From Ascaphus truei (Eukaryota; Chordata; Amphibia; Anura; Ascaphidae): a stretch of DNA of 64,000 nt. Of the stretch, positions 23,220 through 35,172 are shown in pieces (within the stretch, counting starts at the first letter, position 1; every line of letters begins with the position of its first letter). The stretch is taken from assembly GCA_036426205.1 (NCBI GenBank), contig CM071570.1, positions 4,415,872 to 4,479,871 on the forward strand, given 5' to 3'. The translations under genes were made by a program, and so were the position numbers. Below the pieces are notes generated by a model. The model searched no databases, was not told where the DNA came from, and worked only from the letters and a program-made list of their open reading frames with translations.

Positions 23220-23345
23220 GCTGGCTCTATTGAAAGTGAAGGAGTTTGTTCAAACTTGATGCTTCAGTATAAATAAACTCAATGTTTATATCAGATTAAA
23301 TAGATATTGCTTTTTAAGTTTGCTGAATTCATACAGTACCTGCTG

Positions 23346-24575
23346 TCACGGGAGACCAGGCATTTACACCTTTTACCAGGATCATACATTGAGCAAAACA
23401 GGTAAATGAAATAAATTGTAAATGTATTCACAGGAAAAGGCAGACACACAATGTTACACAAACTACATCTAGTGCTACTGAGCATGGCAATATATATTTA
23501 AAACCAGAGACAGCACATACATACATATATATTTAGGCACTGTACCGTGTATGAATTTCACTGGATGTGCTAAAACTGAGCTTTGTCTGTGTTTTATGTG
23601 CTGTCTCTGGTTTTAAATATATATTGCCATGCTCAGTAGCACTCCTCTGTCACACTCATATGCTTATATATATGTTGTGGTTATTTTTGGGGTTCAATAG
23701 GAGCTTGTTAGGTGTCCAGTATATTTTACAATTGTGTTTCAGCTAGTCCTGGCTGATTGGAGGTTGGCAACCTCCTACTTAATTTAAGCTCACCCCCTCC
23801 CACATTTAAATGGTTAAGGGCTCACTCCATAGCAGCTTCCACACAGGGGAACTTGTTTGCTTGCAGGATGGTTGTGACAACTCTAATTCAGAGTGCTTTT
23901 CCTGGTAATGTACAGGTTAATAAAGGCTTCAATCAGACTTAGAATTTTGCAACTAATATTGACAGATTTACTATAAATCATTCTTCCTGTTATTACGCAG
24001 GTTATTAAGAATTTATATTAGCGTTAGGGACCCCTGAATTGTGGTCTGCCGTGACGTTGGCTCAGGGGCTTACAACAATTTTGGCCAAAAATGTCAAACT
24101 AAAAGACCATTTTACTTAATAGATATTTATACATATATATTTAGGCACTGTACCGTGTATGAATTTCACTGGATGTGCTAAAACTGAGCTTTGTCTGTGT
24201 TTTATGTGCTGTCTCTGGTTTTAAATATATATTGCCATGCTCAGTAGCACTCCTCTGTGACACTCATATGCTTATATATATGTTGTGGTTATTTTGGGGG
24301 TTCAATAGGAGCTTGTTAGGTGTCCAGTATATTTTATAAATAAACTCAATGTTTATATCAGATTAAATAGATATTGCTTTTTAAATTTGCTGAATTCATA
24401 CAGTACCTGCTATCACAGGAGACCAGGCATTTACACCTTTTACCAGGATAATACATTGAGCAAAAAAGGTAATTGAAATAAATTGTAAATCTATTCACAG
24501 GAAAAGGCAGACACAATGTTACACAAACTACATAAGAAAATACACACTTACTGGGAGTCTGGGGGTGACTGGTGA
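23346..24575. repeat. LTR fragment with hairpin and ~210-bp direct repeat
   Basis: LTR 3'-end sequence (23346-23468) is followed by a hairpin (23470-23515 against 23597-23645). The segment 23519-23741 recurs as 24128-24335, and the LTR fragment recurs at 24335-24575, so a local partial duplication of 23.3-23.7 kb is likely. No gene is seen. The gap 23742-24127 holds nothing I recognise. Confidence 0.65.
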
Positions 24576-24589
24576 CTGCAGCTAACAGT

Positions 24590-26125
24590 TCATTGTTTTT
24601 ATTAGTACAGGTATATGGTGTGTTTGACATATTTCATATGCTTTATTTTTTATTCATTTTTGGTTATTCTGCACTTACAGGGTTATGCACTTAGAATCTC
24701 AGTCCTCCCTGCTCAGACTATGTACCCATGGCAACGGATCACATGTCCAGCACACCCCTGTGAGTGCTGCACTGGTGGAGACCCAACCCCCTCTCCAACT
24801 CCACCCCCCCCCCGACGGCTGACGTCATCACGTGGCGTCGCACTGTTGCGCTGACGTCATCGCGGGGGCGTCGACAACTTGGTGTGTGGTGTGGCTATGT
24901 TTTCCCAGTGCAGCTCTGTGCTGAGCTACCAGGGACCCACACCACGACGTCTGACATCATCACGAAGCGCAACGGAAGCGCGCTGACATCATCACGTGTG
25001 CGTCGACGTCGTGACAGTGAATCTGATCAGGGAGGGGTGAGTACAGGGGGAATTTGTGTATATATATATATGTAGCTCACTTGTATTTGGCAGCCTTCAC
25101 CTTGAGAAAACTAAATATGTAAATGAGACCGCAATCACCATATGTATTTTATCTCAAATGGAAATAAATGATTGGTGCTACAAGGGTAAATATATGATAT
25201 TAACAGAGTTGATCAAAAAGAATTTGATCAGAAAGGCAACCCTCTATAAACAGCACTCAATTCAAATAATGTAAACAGACACAATAGATTGTCCTACAGA
25301 AATGCTGTACAAACAAAGAGATACTGCAAGTATATACGTTTGGTTACAAGTAGCAATATATGAGTACATGCTCTACTGCTACATGTCTATGGTTATAGAG
25401 GAGATTTTGCTACAATACTGTGTACACATATATTGCTACTTGTAACCAATCGTATATACTAGCAGTATCTCTATCTCTTAGTTTACACACATGAGAGCTA
25501 ATTGGAGGTAAGAAACACCCTACTCTAAGGAGTTTTAAGGCTGCAATCTTGCTATGTACAGAGGTTTTTTCACAGACTGTTGATTACTTTGTTCTTTAAC
25601 ACTACTACTATCATAGACATGGGCAGCTTCTGAGGTTAATACCTTTGCTCCTAGATACAATATTAGCCCATCTCTAGTGCTTCCCTACAATGCAGATTCA
25701 ATTTGTGTCTGGATGCTAAGATACGAATAGTTGAAGGGACAAGTTAATTATACTTACCCTATTACACCAACTGCTCCTATCGGCCACAATTATATGGGGA
25801 TTTTTAATACTGCATCTGTGTTTTTAAAGGTCAATATAGACATAATAAAATTTTATTGTTTTTGATTTCTGCGGTGATTCTGGTATATTTACCGGTTTGT
25901 ACAGCATTTCTGTAGGACAATCTATTGTGTCTGTTTACATTATATGAATTGAGTGCTGTTTATAGAGGGTTGCCTTTCTGATCAAATTCTTTTTGATCAA
26001 CTCTGTTAATATTCACCATGAGAAAGGCAGTATTGTACTGCCGAAACGTTGGTTTTCATGGCACATTAAACCTCATTGTTGCTGATTAAGACTGTGTGCC
26101 TGTTTCTTCACTTTCCACCACGTTG
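24590..26125 (+). mobile_element. PLE-like foldback element with GAAACG hairpin
   Basis: 24590-25100 is collinear with the minus strand of 15980-16410. Inverted arms at about 25196-25314 and 25892-26012 are near-identical, and a further inverted repeat lies between about 25330 and 25460. At 26020-26060 a 17-nt hairpin (GGCAGTA/TACTGCC) is followed by GAAACGTTGG, reminiscent of hammerhead stem II plus core. The CTGANGA half is degenerate. No coding domain remains. Confidence 0.45.
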
Positions 26126-26199
26126 GTTGCCCCAGTGGCCTGTCAGAACATTGGTTCTGAGAGTCCCAGCTTGCTTACTGTGCACAAAGCATATATGTA

Positions 26200-26560
26200 C
26201 TTAACATACTTTGTTAATAAAATATACTCTTTAAAAACCTAAGTCTTTCTGCTATGGGAAATAGAATAAAAAGCTGCACTTTATTTTTCACTAGCCATAT
26301 TCCCCACACACTATTGCATAGACTTAGTATGGATTCTAAGAGTCCCCGCACAACCTTATATGTCTTGTTGGAGCACATCAGAACCCCTATACCAGTTCTG
26401 GGTGACCTGGGCATTTACTGGGTTTCCACATTAACCTAGGGACCCCTTGACTGTTTCAGGGACACCTCACATCCCTATGCCCCTTTTACCTTTTTGGTCT
26501 GTGCTGAAGCAGGGAACAAACCCCTGAACCCATATGCAGGTTCTGGGTGACTGGGGCATT
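26200..26560 (-). mobile_element. LTR fragment (reverse) of the 1.68-kb LTR family
   Basis: Reverse-complement order matches about 27690-27990 of the complete LTR: ACTAGCCATAT, GTTGGAGCAC, CCCCTATACC, GACCTGGGCAT, CTAGGGACCCC, TGCTGAAGCAGGG. Both ends are truncated. Confidence 0.65.
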
Positions 26561-27296
26561 AACTATGAAATCCATGTGGCGATGGAGGGGTTAATCAGGC
26601 CATTTATAATGGCATTATACCCAGCTGATTAACCCTAAAAAGCAATGGGACTGAAAGGGTTAACGGTATTTGCACCACACTGATATGTTTGCCCCTACAC
26701 CATCTTTCTTGTCCCCATTTTGCAGTCCATTCCCTGGCTGCAGTAATAGAAATGTATTCAAACTGTGCCAATTGGTTTTGAGACACAAGAGGGAGCTGTG
26801 AGCGCTAAACCAAGCGCTGATTGAAGACACGTGCTATGTATGGGTGGCCACGTTGAAAGTATAGTTATCCATTTCTAAGCGCTCAACCTCACAACCGCAA
26901 GGTTAAGTGAGTATGTGGTTTGCGATCTACCTGAAGTGGTTGCTGTCAAAATGTATCCGCTATATTGTTAGCTTCATAACTTGAAAGAGGGAAAGTCAAT
27001 TGATGTGAGAATTGGGTTAAGCAGCAAAACCACATCATATCCCGTTCAATTAAATAAGCTAACTTACGAATGGAAAAAGCTAGCACTCTCATTTTTGGAT
27101 TGCAGTAAGGAATAAATAAACCATACACACACAAGATAATGACCCACTCCGCTTCCCGCCTCACCCAGGGAGACAGCCAACCAAAACGGTAAAAGGAACA
27201 GTGGGTTATGATTTGATTTGAAGTGTATGTGTGTATATATTTACTTACTTTTGCCACCGGTCATTCATTGTGTATTCTCTAATTGTAATATGTTCT
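26561..27296. other. No gene seen
   Basis: Short frames only. It starts with a short imperfect palindrome (GGGGTTAATCAGG near 26589 against TGATTAACCC near 26628). No recognised element. Confidence 0.5.
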
Positions 27297-28972
27297 TGTG
27301 ACGGTAAGGGGGTAATCAGGCTCATTAATAAAGGTCAAGCCCGTCTTGTTACAACTGATCCATGTTTTGGGGTCCTAGAGTGTCAGCTTTTGGACCTGAC
27401 TGTTTGTACATATACTGCTCTTCTGAATGTATAAAGTGCGACAATAAATTATTTTTATGTTTTTGCCTTTCCAGGAGTGCCAGCAAGCAAAGATTGCAAG
27501 GCTATGGGTTTCAGGGTGGGTTTCGCGGAGAAGGTGTTGTCAGATTTTGCCTAGATAGTCGGGGTCCAGTGTTGCTGGATACCCCAATAATTTAGCCGGG
27601 AATCAGGTCGGAATCCCGGATACATATAGGCACAATGGTCCCGTGAAAATTCTGCCCTGGAAACTTTCTTATGACTCCCGGAGTCCCTGCTTCAGTACAG
27701 ACCAGAAAGGTAAAAGTTGCATAGGGGTGCAAAGTATCCCCAGAACCGTACAGGGGTCCCTAGTATAAAGAGGAATGCCCAGTTAATGCCCAAGTCACCC
27801 TGAACAAGGTATAGGGGTTCATGGGGTGCTCCAACTATATGATAAAGCAATGAGGTTTTTGTTAAAAATGTAAACTCAGGTTTTGCAGAGTGTCAGACAT
27901 ATGGCTAGTAAGATTAGAAAGTATGAATTCTCATTGTAGCCCTGACACCAAAAAACTTAGACATTTTTAGCAAGGCACAGTGCAAAAGTATATTTTATTA
28001 AAGGGATTGTTTAATATGTATGATGCTTGGTGCACTATAGAATAAGCTGGGGGTTTTAAAGCCTGAGAACATGAGACCAAATGGCTACAAAGTTGGTGCC
28101 AGTAAGTCTGCTCTTAGTCCGGACTTGAAAGCCACAGATGTAGCCGGAGGTGTCAAAGCCATTTAAGCAGGATGGCTAGGTGGAGTATCCACGTCCTGAG
28201 ATGAATACAAGCCACTCCGACAAGTAGTCACCTTCCCAAACATGGAGGCACCTAACCAGCGGGTGGCTTCTGAATAATAAGTGGTTATGGTGGCAATGCC
28301 TTTATTCTATTCAGAAGACTCGCTTGCCCGGCTTTGGAATACTGGCAGGCTTCTGATTGTCTGGTTGTAGCATTTCCATGCTCGGATTGGCTGTAGTATT
28401 TCATGAATGAGTCTGAAATACTATAAGAAAGACAGCAGCCAATCTGGCCCTCAGATTCATTCAAGATTCAAGCACCAGAACAGCAGCGGTAAATTTGAAA
28501 CCACCAAAAGACGCTCGAAGGGAAATAGACGCTAGCCAGCTTCAGAAATTATAAGGCAATAAATTCAGTCCAGCTCTTCGGGGCCAAGTTCTGAGAAAGG
28601 AACGTAGCGGTCGCGGCTGGGATTGCAAGCCGAAAAGAGTACCAGGACGTTTGGTACTCGCTCCCGGTCAAGGGATTTCAGCACCTCTGGAGCGGAAAGA
28701 GCGGTGGCGTGTGGAACTTCATGCCGATTAGAGTTCCAGGACTTTTACGGGTACAAGCCGGTCAAACTAAAGACTTTGTTTTCTGTGCTATTGCACTTAG
28801 GAAAGGTTAGTTTTGTAGCCCAGACCCCCAGTAAGTGTGTTTTCTCCTGTTCTTTGTCATCACTGTGTGTACATCTGTTTCAATGGAATAAATGACAATT
28901 TGTTTTACTTCTTGGTTTTACTCAGTGACATGGTCCCGGTATAAAGGTATAAACGCCTGGTCTCCCATGACA
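27297..28972 (+). mobile_element. Complete solo LTR, 1.68 kb
   Basis: It starts TGTGACGGTAAGGGGGTAAT and ends GGTCTCCCATGACA, with TG..CA termini. The five bases on each side are GTTCT and GTGCT, a 4/5 match expected of an aged target duplication. A polyA signal AATAAA lies at about 28886. Fragments of this family, mostly in reverse, occur at 7424-8640, 9478-9955, 13156-13440, 18601-19080, 23346-23468, 24335-24575 and 26200-26560. The linked internal sequence at 19081-19907 suggests a Ty3/Gypsy-like parent. Confidence 0.7.
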
Positions 28973-29035
28973 GTGCTCATTGGGAATGTTCACCTTTGAT
29001 TTCTGTTCTCCCCTCCCACCCTTTCACAGTTGTTG

Positions 29036-29940
29036 AAAAACTTAATACAAAATGTAAGTAAAAAAATAAACATAAACACAAAAAAAGGCCTTACTTACTG
29101 TTTTCAGGGGCCACGCTTATCCAAGTGGAGTTTCTCTTGGAGTTTTGAAGCTGCCGTAGTACTCTGCAGTAACGATAGGTGGTGCTAATGAGTCTTGCAA
29201 TGTACCAACTGTGAAGGGGGGGGGGGGGAGTACAGAAATCAAAGGTGCAACATTCCAATGAGCACTGCATGGGAGACCAGGCGTGTATACATTTATACCG
29301 GGACCATCAGTATATTACAAAGCTTCATTCATGTGAAGGAAAGCTCCAACCCTCCCCCGAGGCTCGATTTGTCTATAGAGCTAGTTACAGATTTTCACAG
29401 AATAAGCTCAATGATATGAAACTTTTCAACACACCATACAATAATATCCCTGCTACAGGTAGGTAAACAGAGACATAAAAATAATAATTTTGAAAACTTT
29501 TATACTGGTCTTTCACTCTGAATAAAACTCGTAAATAACGTACAAAAACTCAATACAAAAATGTAAGTAAAAAAATAAACAGAAACAGAAAAAAGGCCTT
29601 ACTTACTGTTTTCAGGGGCCACGCTAATCCAAGTGGAGTTTTTCTTGGAGTTTTGAAGCTGCCGTAGTACTCTGCAGTAACGATAGGTGGTGCTAATGAG
29701 TCTTGCAATGTACGTTATTTTACGAGTTTTATTTCAGTGAAAGACCAGTATAAAAGTTTTCAAAATTATTATTTTTATGTCTCTGTTTACCTACCTGTAG
29801 CAGGGATATTATTGTATGGTGTGTTGAAAAGTTTCAATACATTGAGCTTATTCTGTGAAAATCTGTAACTAGCTCTATAGACAAATCGAGCCTCGGGGGA
29901 GGGTTGGAGCTTTCCTTCACATGAATGAAAGCTTTAAAAT
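29036..29940. repeat. Nested direct and inverted repeats
   Basis: 29036-29202 recurs in direct orientation at 29547-29713 (TTACTGTTTTCAGGGGCCAC and the following AAGCTGCCGTAGTACTCTGC). Separately, 29322-29541 is inverted at 29711-29936 (GAGGCTCGATTTGTCTATAG against its complement). No open frame of substance. Confidence 0.75.
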
Positions 29941-31399
29941 ACTGTAGGAACCTTTGACACTGTTACTTGCTGTGTGTGTCTTTGTTTGCTTCTAGGCACA
30001 GCCGCGTCTCAGAGAAGCACGATGTGCGGGGGAGTGTAAAGTATGCACTAATGTAAGCACTCAATAAATGTCAATTTTACACAAGATACAGCTTTATTTC
30101 AGGGAAATACTAAGTGAAAACAAGAACATAATTTTGTATGTGCTGGAAGATAAGAACAATAGATAATGTTAAAAACAATAATCTAAGAAAGAAAAAAAAC
30201 ATTTGTGAAGAAATACAACCTTCCTCAACCAATAGCTTCTTTTTGCTGTCTTCTTTTTGCTGTCTCTCGTACAGTTTCGCAGGTAAATTAATTGTGAGAT
30301 TGTTATTTATTAATAACTGAGAATAAATAGATGCATTCATTATTCTCCAATGCTTTAAAATTAATGGAACGCATATGCGGTTCATTGCGGGCATGCGTAT
30401 TCTATGTATCTGAATAGAATGCATTTAATTTATGTTCTGTCTATCAGTTCTCTGTAAACAGAATTTACCTTAATTATCCATGGATAGAAACCGAATATTG
30501 GATGTCAGCTGGTCATAGCTGTGATTCAAATAGTTCTTGAAGTTGAAAGGGGTTTGCTGCACGTACAGTAGTTGCAGGATTCTTATAGTTATCATAACTT
30601 ATTATTACAGATAGCCCTTCAGGTAGCGAGATCAGAATCTGAGAGCTGCACCTGCGATGTGCATATCAGAGCTGATTGAATAGCTCGATTTCTCAAAAAT
30701 TGAGTTAGAGCATTTTTTGAGCTCCTGCTCGGCTTCTCAGTGCAAGAGTACTACTGATCGGGAAGAAGCACTTTTCTTGAGAGTTTTGCATGTTATCTGA
30801 GTTCTCTGAATAGCTACACATGCAAACTAACTACAAAAGTGTTTAAAACTGTCGGTAAGTCACTTATTAAACTTTACAGAATAGTTCCCTAAGCATTTAA
30901 AGCAGTGCACTTCACCCACCAATAGTGTACAAGTAGGGAATAGGGAATGATAGACAATCAAAATACAATACAATACTGGATATATTATCCCTGACTGTCC
31001 TTTCCAAAAATTGTCAGAGTTACAATTAAAAAACTGTTCTGGAATTTGAAGCTTAAGAGATATTCTTGGCTCTTCTGACACCTCGTTCGTGCATAGCATG
31101 ATTACATGAGTTTATACATGAGTGTGTAAGTCTTTCAGTACTTTCATACTTACCTGCTTATATCCTCGATGTGTTTTGTGTCCCCACTCCATTAGGAGGG
31201 GTATGTACAGAGAAAATTGCTACTGTAGATAGTTGTTTAATCCCGATTCAGTGGGGCTACATTTTCAACCCATTGTGTACCTACAGTATCTATAATTAAT
31301 CACAATTCAATATGCCGTTTTGTTCTCCAATGCAACTACAAAACACATCACTGTGAAATGCTCAAAGACATAGATTGGTCATCACTTGAGTCTAGGTGC
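29941..31399. other. No gene seen
   Basis: AT-rich unique-looking sequence. The frames at 30424-30110 and 31099-30860 (minus strand) show no domains or exon boundaries that I can defend. Confidence 0.5.
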
Positions 31400-31631
31400 A
31401 AAGTTCATCTTTTCTGTCTTGCCATCAAATACTTTCTGAGCTAGCTACCCGTCTATCTGCAAAAGCTCCTCACCCCTAGCACATGCAGCACTTATCATCT
31501 GAGATCTGACTCCAAAAGACTGCTCATGGTCCCAAGGTTCAACATAGTATCTGGCCGCTCCTCCTTCTCTTACCGTGCACCTCACAACTGGAACAATCTA
31601 CTGGAGACTCTCACGGCCGCCACCAGTCTAA
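31400..31631 (+). repeat. LINE 3' end, left part, interrupted by the 16-kb element
   Basis: It matches 11210-11405 (LRSDSKRLLMV-like code, then RSSFSYRAPHNWNN) and stops at CCACCAGTCTAA. The remainder resumes at 47699 (AATTCTGTCAAAACTAAAGC), matching 11405-11660. The intact copy shows this LINE was the target of the insertion. Confidence 0.75.
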
Positions 31632-31840
31632 GGGCTCTATGCAGTAAGCGCCGATAAGGCTTTTATCGCCATTTTCCTGCCAAAAATGCCTTCCCGATTC
31701 AGTAAGTGCCGATAAGTGGCCAAAATCGTCATTTTTTGATCCCGTTAAAAAATTATCGGCAGCCGGGTAAGCCACTTATCGGCACTTTTGAACTCGGCTG
31801 AATTCAGGTAGCCCCGATCAGCTTTTCGCTGCTGATCGGC

Positions 31841-33112
31841 ACTCCAGAATTGAGATTTGAACGCCAATCCGTCCCGCCAACTAAAGTTGGCAAGTTGATG
31901 GTGTAAAAGCATCGGCAAGGTCAACACTTAGAAAAAATCAGGCCTTTTACCTGGCTGGGATTGATGCCGGGGGTCTCCGGAGCTGATACCCGCACCGGAG
32001 CCCCCCGGCATGCATCCGAGGCAGGAAAAAGGCATTTAAACGCCACTTCATTACCTTAGAGGATAAACGCTAAGGCAATGAAGGGGTTAAGCCGCCGTGC
32101 CAGGTTTATTGTGGGTAGCGGGGGTGGGTGAAGGGGGTATTTGGCCCTTGTTTTTTGTTTAGGGCTTGCGGGGGGGTTGCGGGTGCACTTATATATATAT
32201 ATATATATTACCCCAACAACCCCTATACCTCCCTAACATTCACATATATGCACATACAGTATATTAATGGGCACAATTACTATTATCCAAAAATGGATAA
32301 TAGTGAATGTGGCCATTTTAAATACATAAATAACAATAAATACATTAAATACATATAGCACTCACTCTTGTCCGGCTGCCACAATGAAGGCCATCCTCAT
32401 CTTCATCCTGCTAATGCCCCATCTGGTGCTGCAAAACAGAAACAAGAATAAAAACATCCAATGTAATGTCCCCTAAACTCCAGAATTGAGATTTGAACGC
32501 CAATCCGTCCCGCCAACTAAAGTTGGCAAGTTGATGGTGTAAAAGCATCGGCAAGGTCAACACTTAGAAAAAATCAGGCCTTTTACCTGGCTGGGATTGA
32601 TGCCGGGGGTCTCCGGAGCTGATACCCGCACCGGAGCCCCCCGGCATGCATCCGAGGCAGGAAAAAGGCATTTAAACGCCACTTCATTACCTTAGAGGAT
32701 AAACGCTAAGGCAATGAAGGGGTTAAGCCGCCGTGCCAGGTTTATTGTGGGTAGCGGGGGTGGGTGAAGGGGGTATTTGGCCCTTGTTTTTTGTTTAGGG
32801 CTTGCGGGGGGGTTGCGGGTGCACTTATATATATATATATATATATTACCCCAACAACCCCTATACCTCCCTAACATTCACATATATGCACATACAGTAT
32901 ATTAATGGGCACAATTACTATTATCCAAAAATGGATAATAGTGAATGTGGCCATTTTAAATACATAAATAACAATAAATACATTAAATACATATAGCACT
33001 CACTCTTGTCCGGCTGCCACAATGAAGGCCATCCTCATCTTCATCCTGCTAATGCCCCATCTGGTGCTGCAAAACAGAAACAAGAATAAAAACATCCAAT
33101 GTAATGTCCCCT
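31841..33112. repeat. Tandem duplication of a ~636-bp unit
   Basis: Two almost identical head-to-tail units begin with ACTCCAGAATTGAGATTTGA at 31841 and 32477. Each ends with ATCCAATGTAATGTCCCCTAA and includes a (TA)n microsatellite. The near-identity implies a recent event. Confidence 0.9.
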
Positions 33113-34340
33113 AATCCCTTAATCACCATAGCGGTTATTAACCGCTACAGTCATTAAGGGGTTAACCCACACTCACCCACCACTCGGGATGCCTACATAC
33201 CCTCCCCCACTAACCCCCACCCCGTGAGGCCTAACCACCCTTACCCACTACCCAGCCGGGAGGCCTACCCACATACCCTTGGGGTCAATACCCCATCCCC
33301 CCACCCCCAGTACCCACAATTAAAACAATACACAGCCCCACAATAAACATTATTCTATTTATTAAATACATTACCCACCCCCTGTGCCCCCCCCATTAAT
33401 ACATGCTTTATCATTTCACTTACAGGGTTCATACCCCAGGCCCACGCTAGTCCCCGATGGGCCTGACGGGTCACCTGACAGACCTTCAGGGTACCAGCAA
33501 CTTGTTTCATACAGGTTCTGGAGGCCTGTTGGTGAGTCCAGTCAAGCTCCATTGCCACCAGGTGGTCTCCGCGGGTTACCGTAGGCCACAATTTGGTCCC
33601 CACAGTAGGCCTGCGGTTGTCTGGGAGCCCGGGTCAGACCCACAGGTGTCTGAGGGGCCTCGGGTGGTTCTCATGGGGGTCTGGGGACCCACGGGTGGGC
33701 ACTACGGGTCCGCATTGCCCCCACAGATGTGGGACCACCGTTTCTTCCCCGCACACTACAGGTCCGCGGTGCCCCCACAGATGTGGGACCACCATTTCTT
33801 CCCTGCAGGTGTCCCCCATGGACCAACCAGCCAATGGACCCACCAGCCTGGTACCTGTGAGAAACCCGAGGATACCGTAGGTGGTCTCCAGAGGTCGCAC
33901 GCAGAACAAAAAGGAACAAACCCTGAATGTAAAATAAATAAACCTGACCTATACATTCAATACATCAATCCCGCCACAACACATACAGTACAATAATGTG
34001 CCAATACAGTAACTATTATCCAGATATGGATAATAGATTATTTGCCCATTATTAAAGACATTAACTAGCATATTAAAATAAATAAAATTCTACTGACCTC
34101 ATCAATAAGAAGCCCCCGTTGCCAGAACAATCCTTGTCCTCCGTTGCCCACAAAACCCATAGCCAATACATTGCAATTACATTCAGATATCATTTAACCC
34201 CTTAATCACCTTATCGGATAATAACCACAAAGGTAATTAAGGGGTTAAGCCACCCTGGCCCGATACCCACCCTTCACCCATTCATTTGTACAATGGCTTC
34301 ATCATGCAACTATATATATACACATACATATATATATATA
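33113..34340. other. Composite interior, C-rich, no gene supported
   Basis: 33115-33345 is the inverted partner of 46260-46450. 33380-33910 is open in several frames because of GC-rich, locally repeated sequence (a unit starting CCCCCACAGATGTGGGACCA occurs at 33719 and 33771). No domain is recognised. Confidence 0.5.
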
Positions 34341-34348
34341 TTTATATA

Positions 34349-34504
34349 CAGTGGTCGACAAATCACCAAAAAATCTACTCGCCAAACAAAAAAATCTGTT
34401 CGCCACCTAGTACCACACGTGTGCTGCTTGGGCCAATAGGAGCTCGCCACGATGTTAAATCCACTCGCCCGGGGCGTGCAAATGTATAGGTTTGTCGAAC
34501 ACTG
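34349..34504 (+). mobile_element. 156-bp hAT-like MITE
   Basis: The termini CAGTGGTCGACAAA and TTTGTCGAACACTG are inverted repeats. TTTATATA is duplicated perfectly on both sides (34341-34348 and 34505-34512). The 8-bp target duplication and CAGTG start fit hAT. Confidence 0.8.
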
Positions 34505-34552
34505 TTTATATATATATATATAGAGAGAGAGAGACAGAGAGAAATATATATA

Positions 34553-34784
34553 CTGTTGCGACCAAGCTTATTCTAAAGCTTAACCGCAATTGTTCGGGGC
34601 TTTTTTTTTCCAGCCGCCGAACTTGGCCGCACACCGTGCGCCGACCATTTTTCCGTTCAGCGCTAATGGCGCTGAACAATGGAAGTGCCTGCGTGCCGAA
34701 ATGGAAAAAAAAAGCCTGCGTCTGCACGCGGTTTAAAAATACCCGCGGTGGCAGCCGCTTTAGACTAAAGCTAGCCGCCACTGT
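34553..34784 (+). mobile_element. ~230-bp TIR MITE (CTGTTGCGACC family), copy 1
   Basis: It starts CTGTTGCGACCAAGC after TA and ends near GCCGCCACTG. The inner blocks TTATTCTAAAGC and GCTTTAGACTAAAGC are mutually inverted. A second, better-bounded copy is at 36913-37135 in the opposite orientation. Confidence 0.6.
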
Positions 34785-34805
34785 ATATATATATATATAT
34801 ATATA

Positions 34806-35172
34806 CACTGGCGACACACTTTATCGCAGTGCGGCCAGATCCGCAAGCCGGGAGATTTCCCGGCTTGCTAGTGGCCGCCCCTCGGCGTGCCGCGCGTCAC
34901 CGACGCGCGGTCACGCGTCTTCGGGAGCCTGCGCCCCCTGCACGCGCGTCCAGGGCTCCCCGAGGGAGCCCTGGTGTCCCGCGATGTGGGGGACGGCGGC
35001 AGGGGGTTCCGGGGGACCCGGCGGACCCGGCAGCGGGAGGGAGAGCGCCCCGATCGGAGGGCGCTCTTCCGCTGCTTCGGCGCGCGCACGTTGCCCTCTG
35101 GCGCGCGCCAGGCTACTGCTGCGGCACAGAACGGGCAAATGCTCGAATAAACTGTGCCGCAGCAGTACACAC
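34806..35172. repeat. GC-rich palindromic element
   Basis: A very GC-rich block of local palindromes (CAAGCCGGGAGATTTCCCGG, GGGCTCCCCGAGGGAGCCC) amid AT-rich DNA. A related GC-rich block is at 48010-48450. Open frames in all registers follow from composition and are not evidence of a gene. Confidence 0.5.

Larger units (their letters stand above)
16636..23468 (+). repeat. Segmental duplication, right copy
   Basis: Collinear with 7598-13284. It has 19119-20224 and about 22239-22690, which the left copy lacks, and lacks the left copy's 11403-11973. Its left edge falls inside the LTR insertion and next to a truncated MITE. Its right edge joins a hairpin region at 23469. Confidence 0.9.

Noticed and set aside
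33457..33996. 179-codon frame inside the composite
   Set aside because: It runs through a locally repeated GC-rich tract that is open in several frames at once and has no domain.
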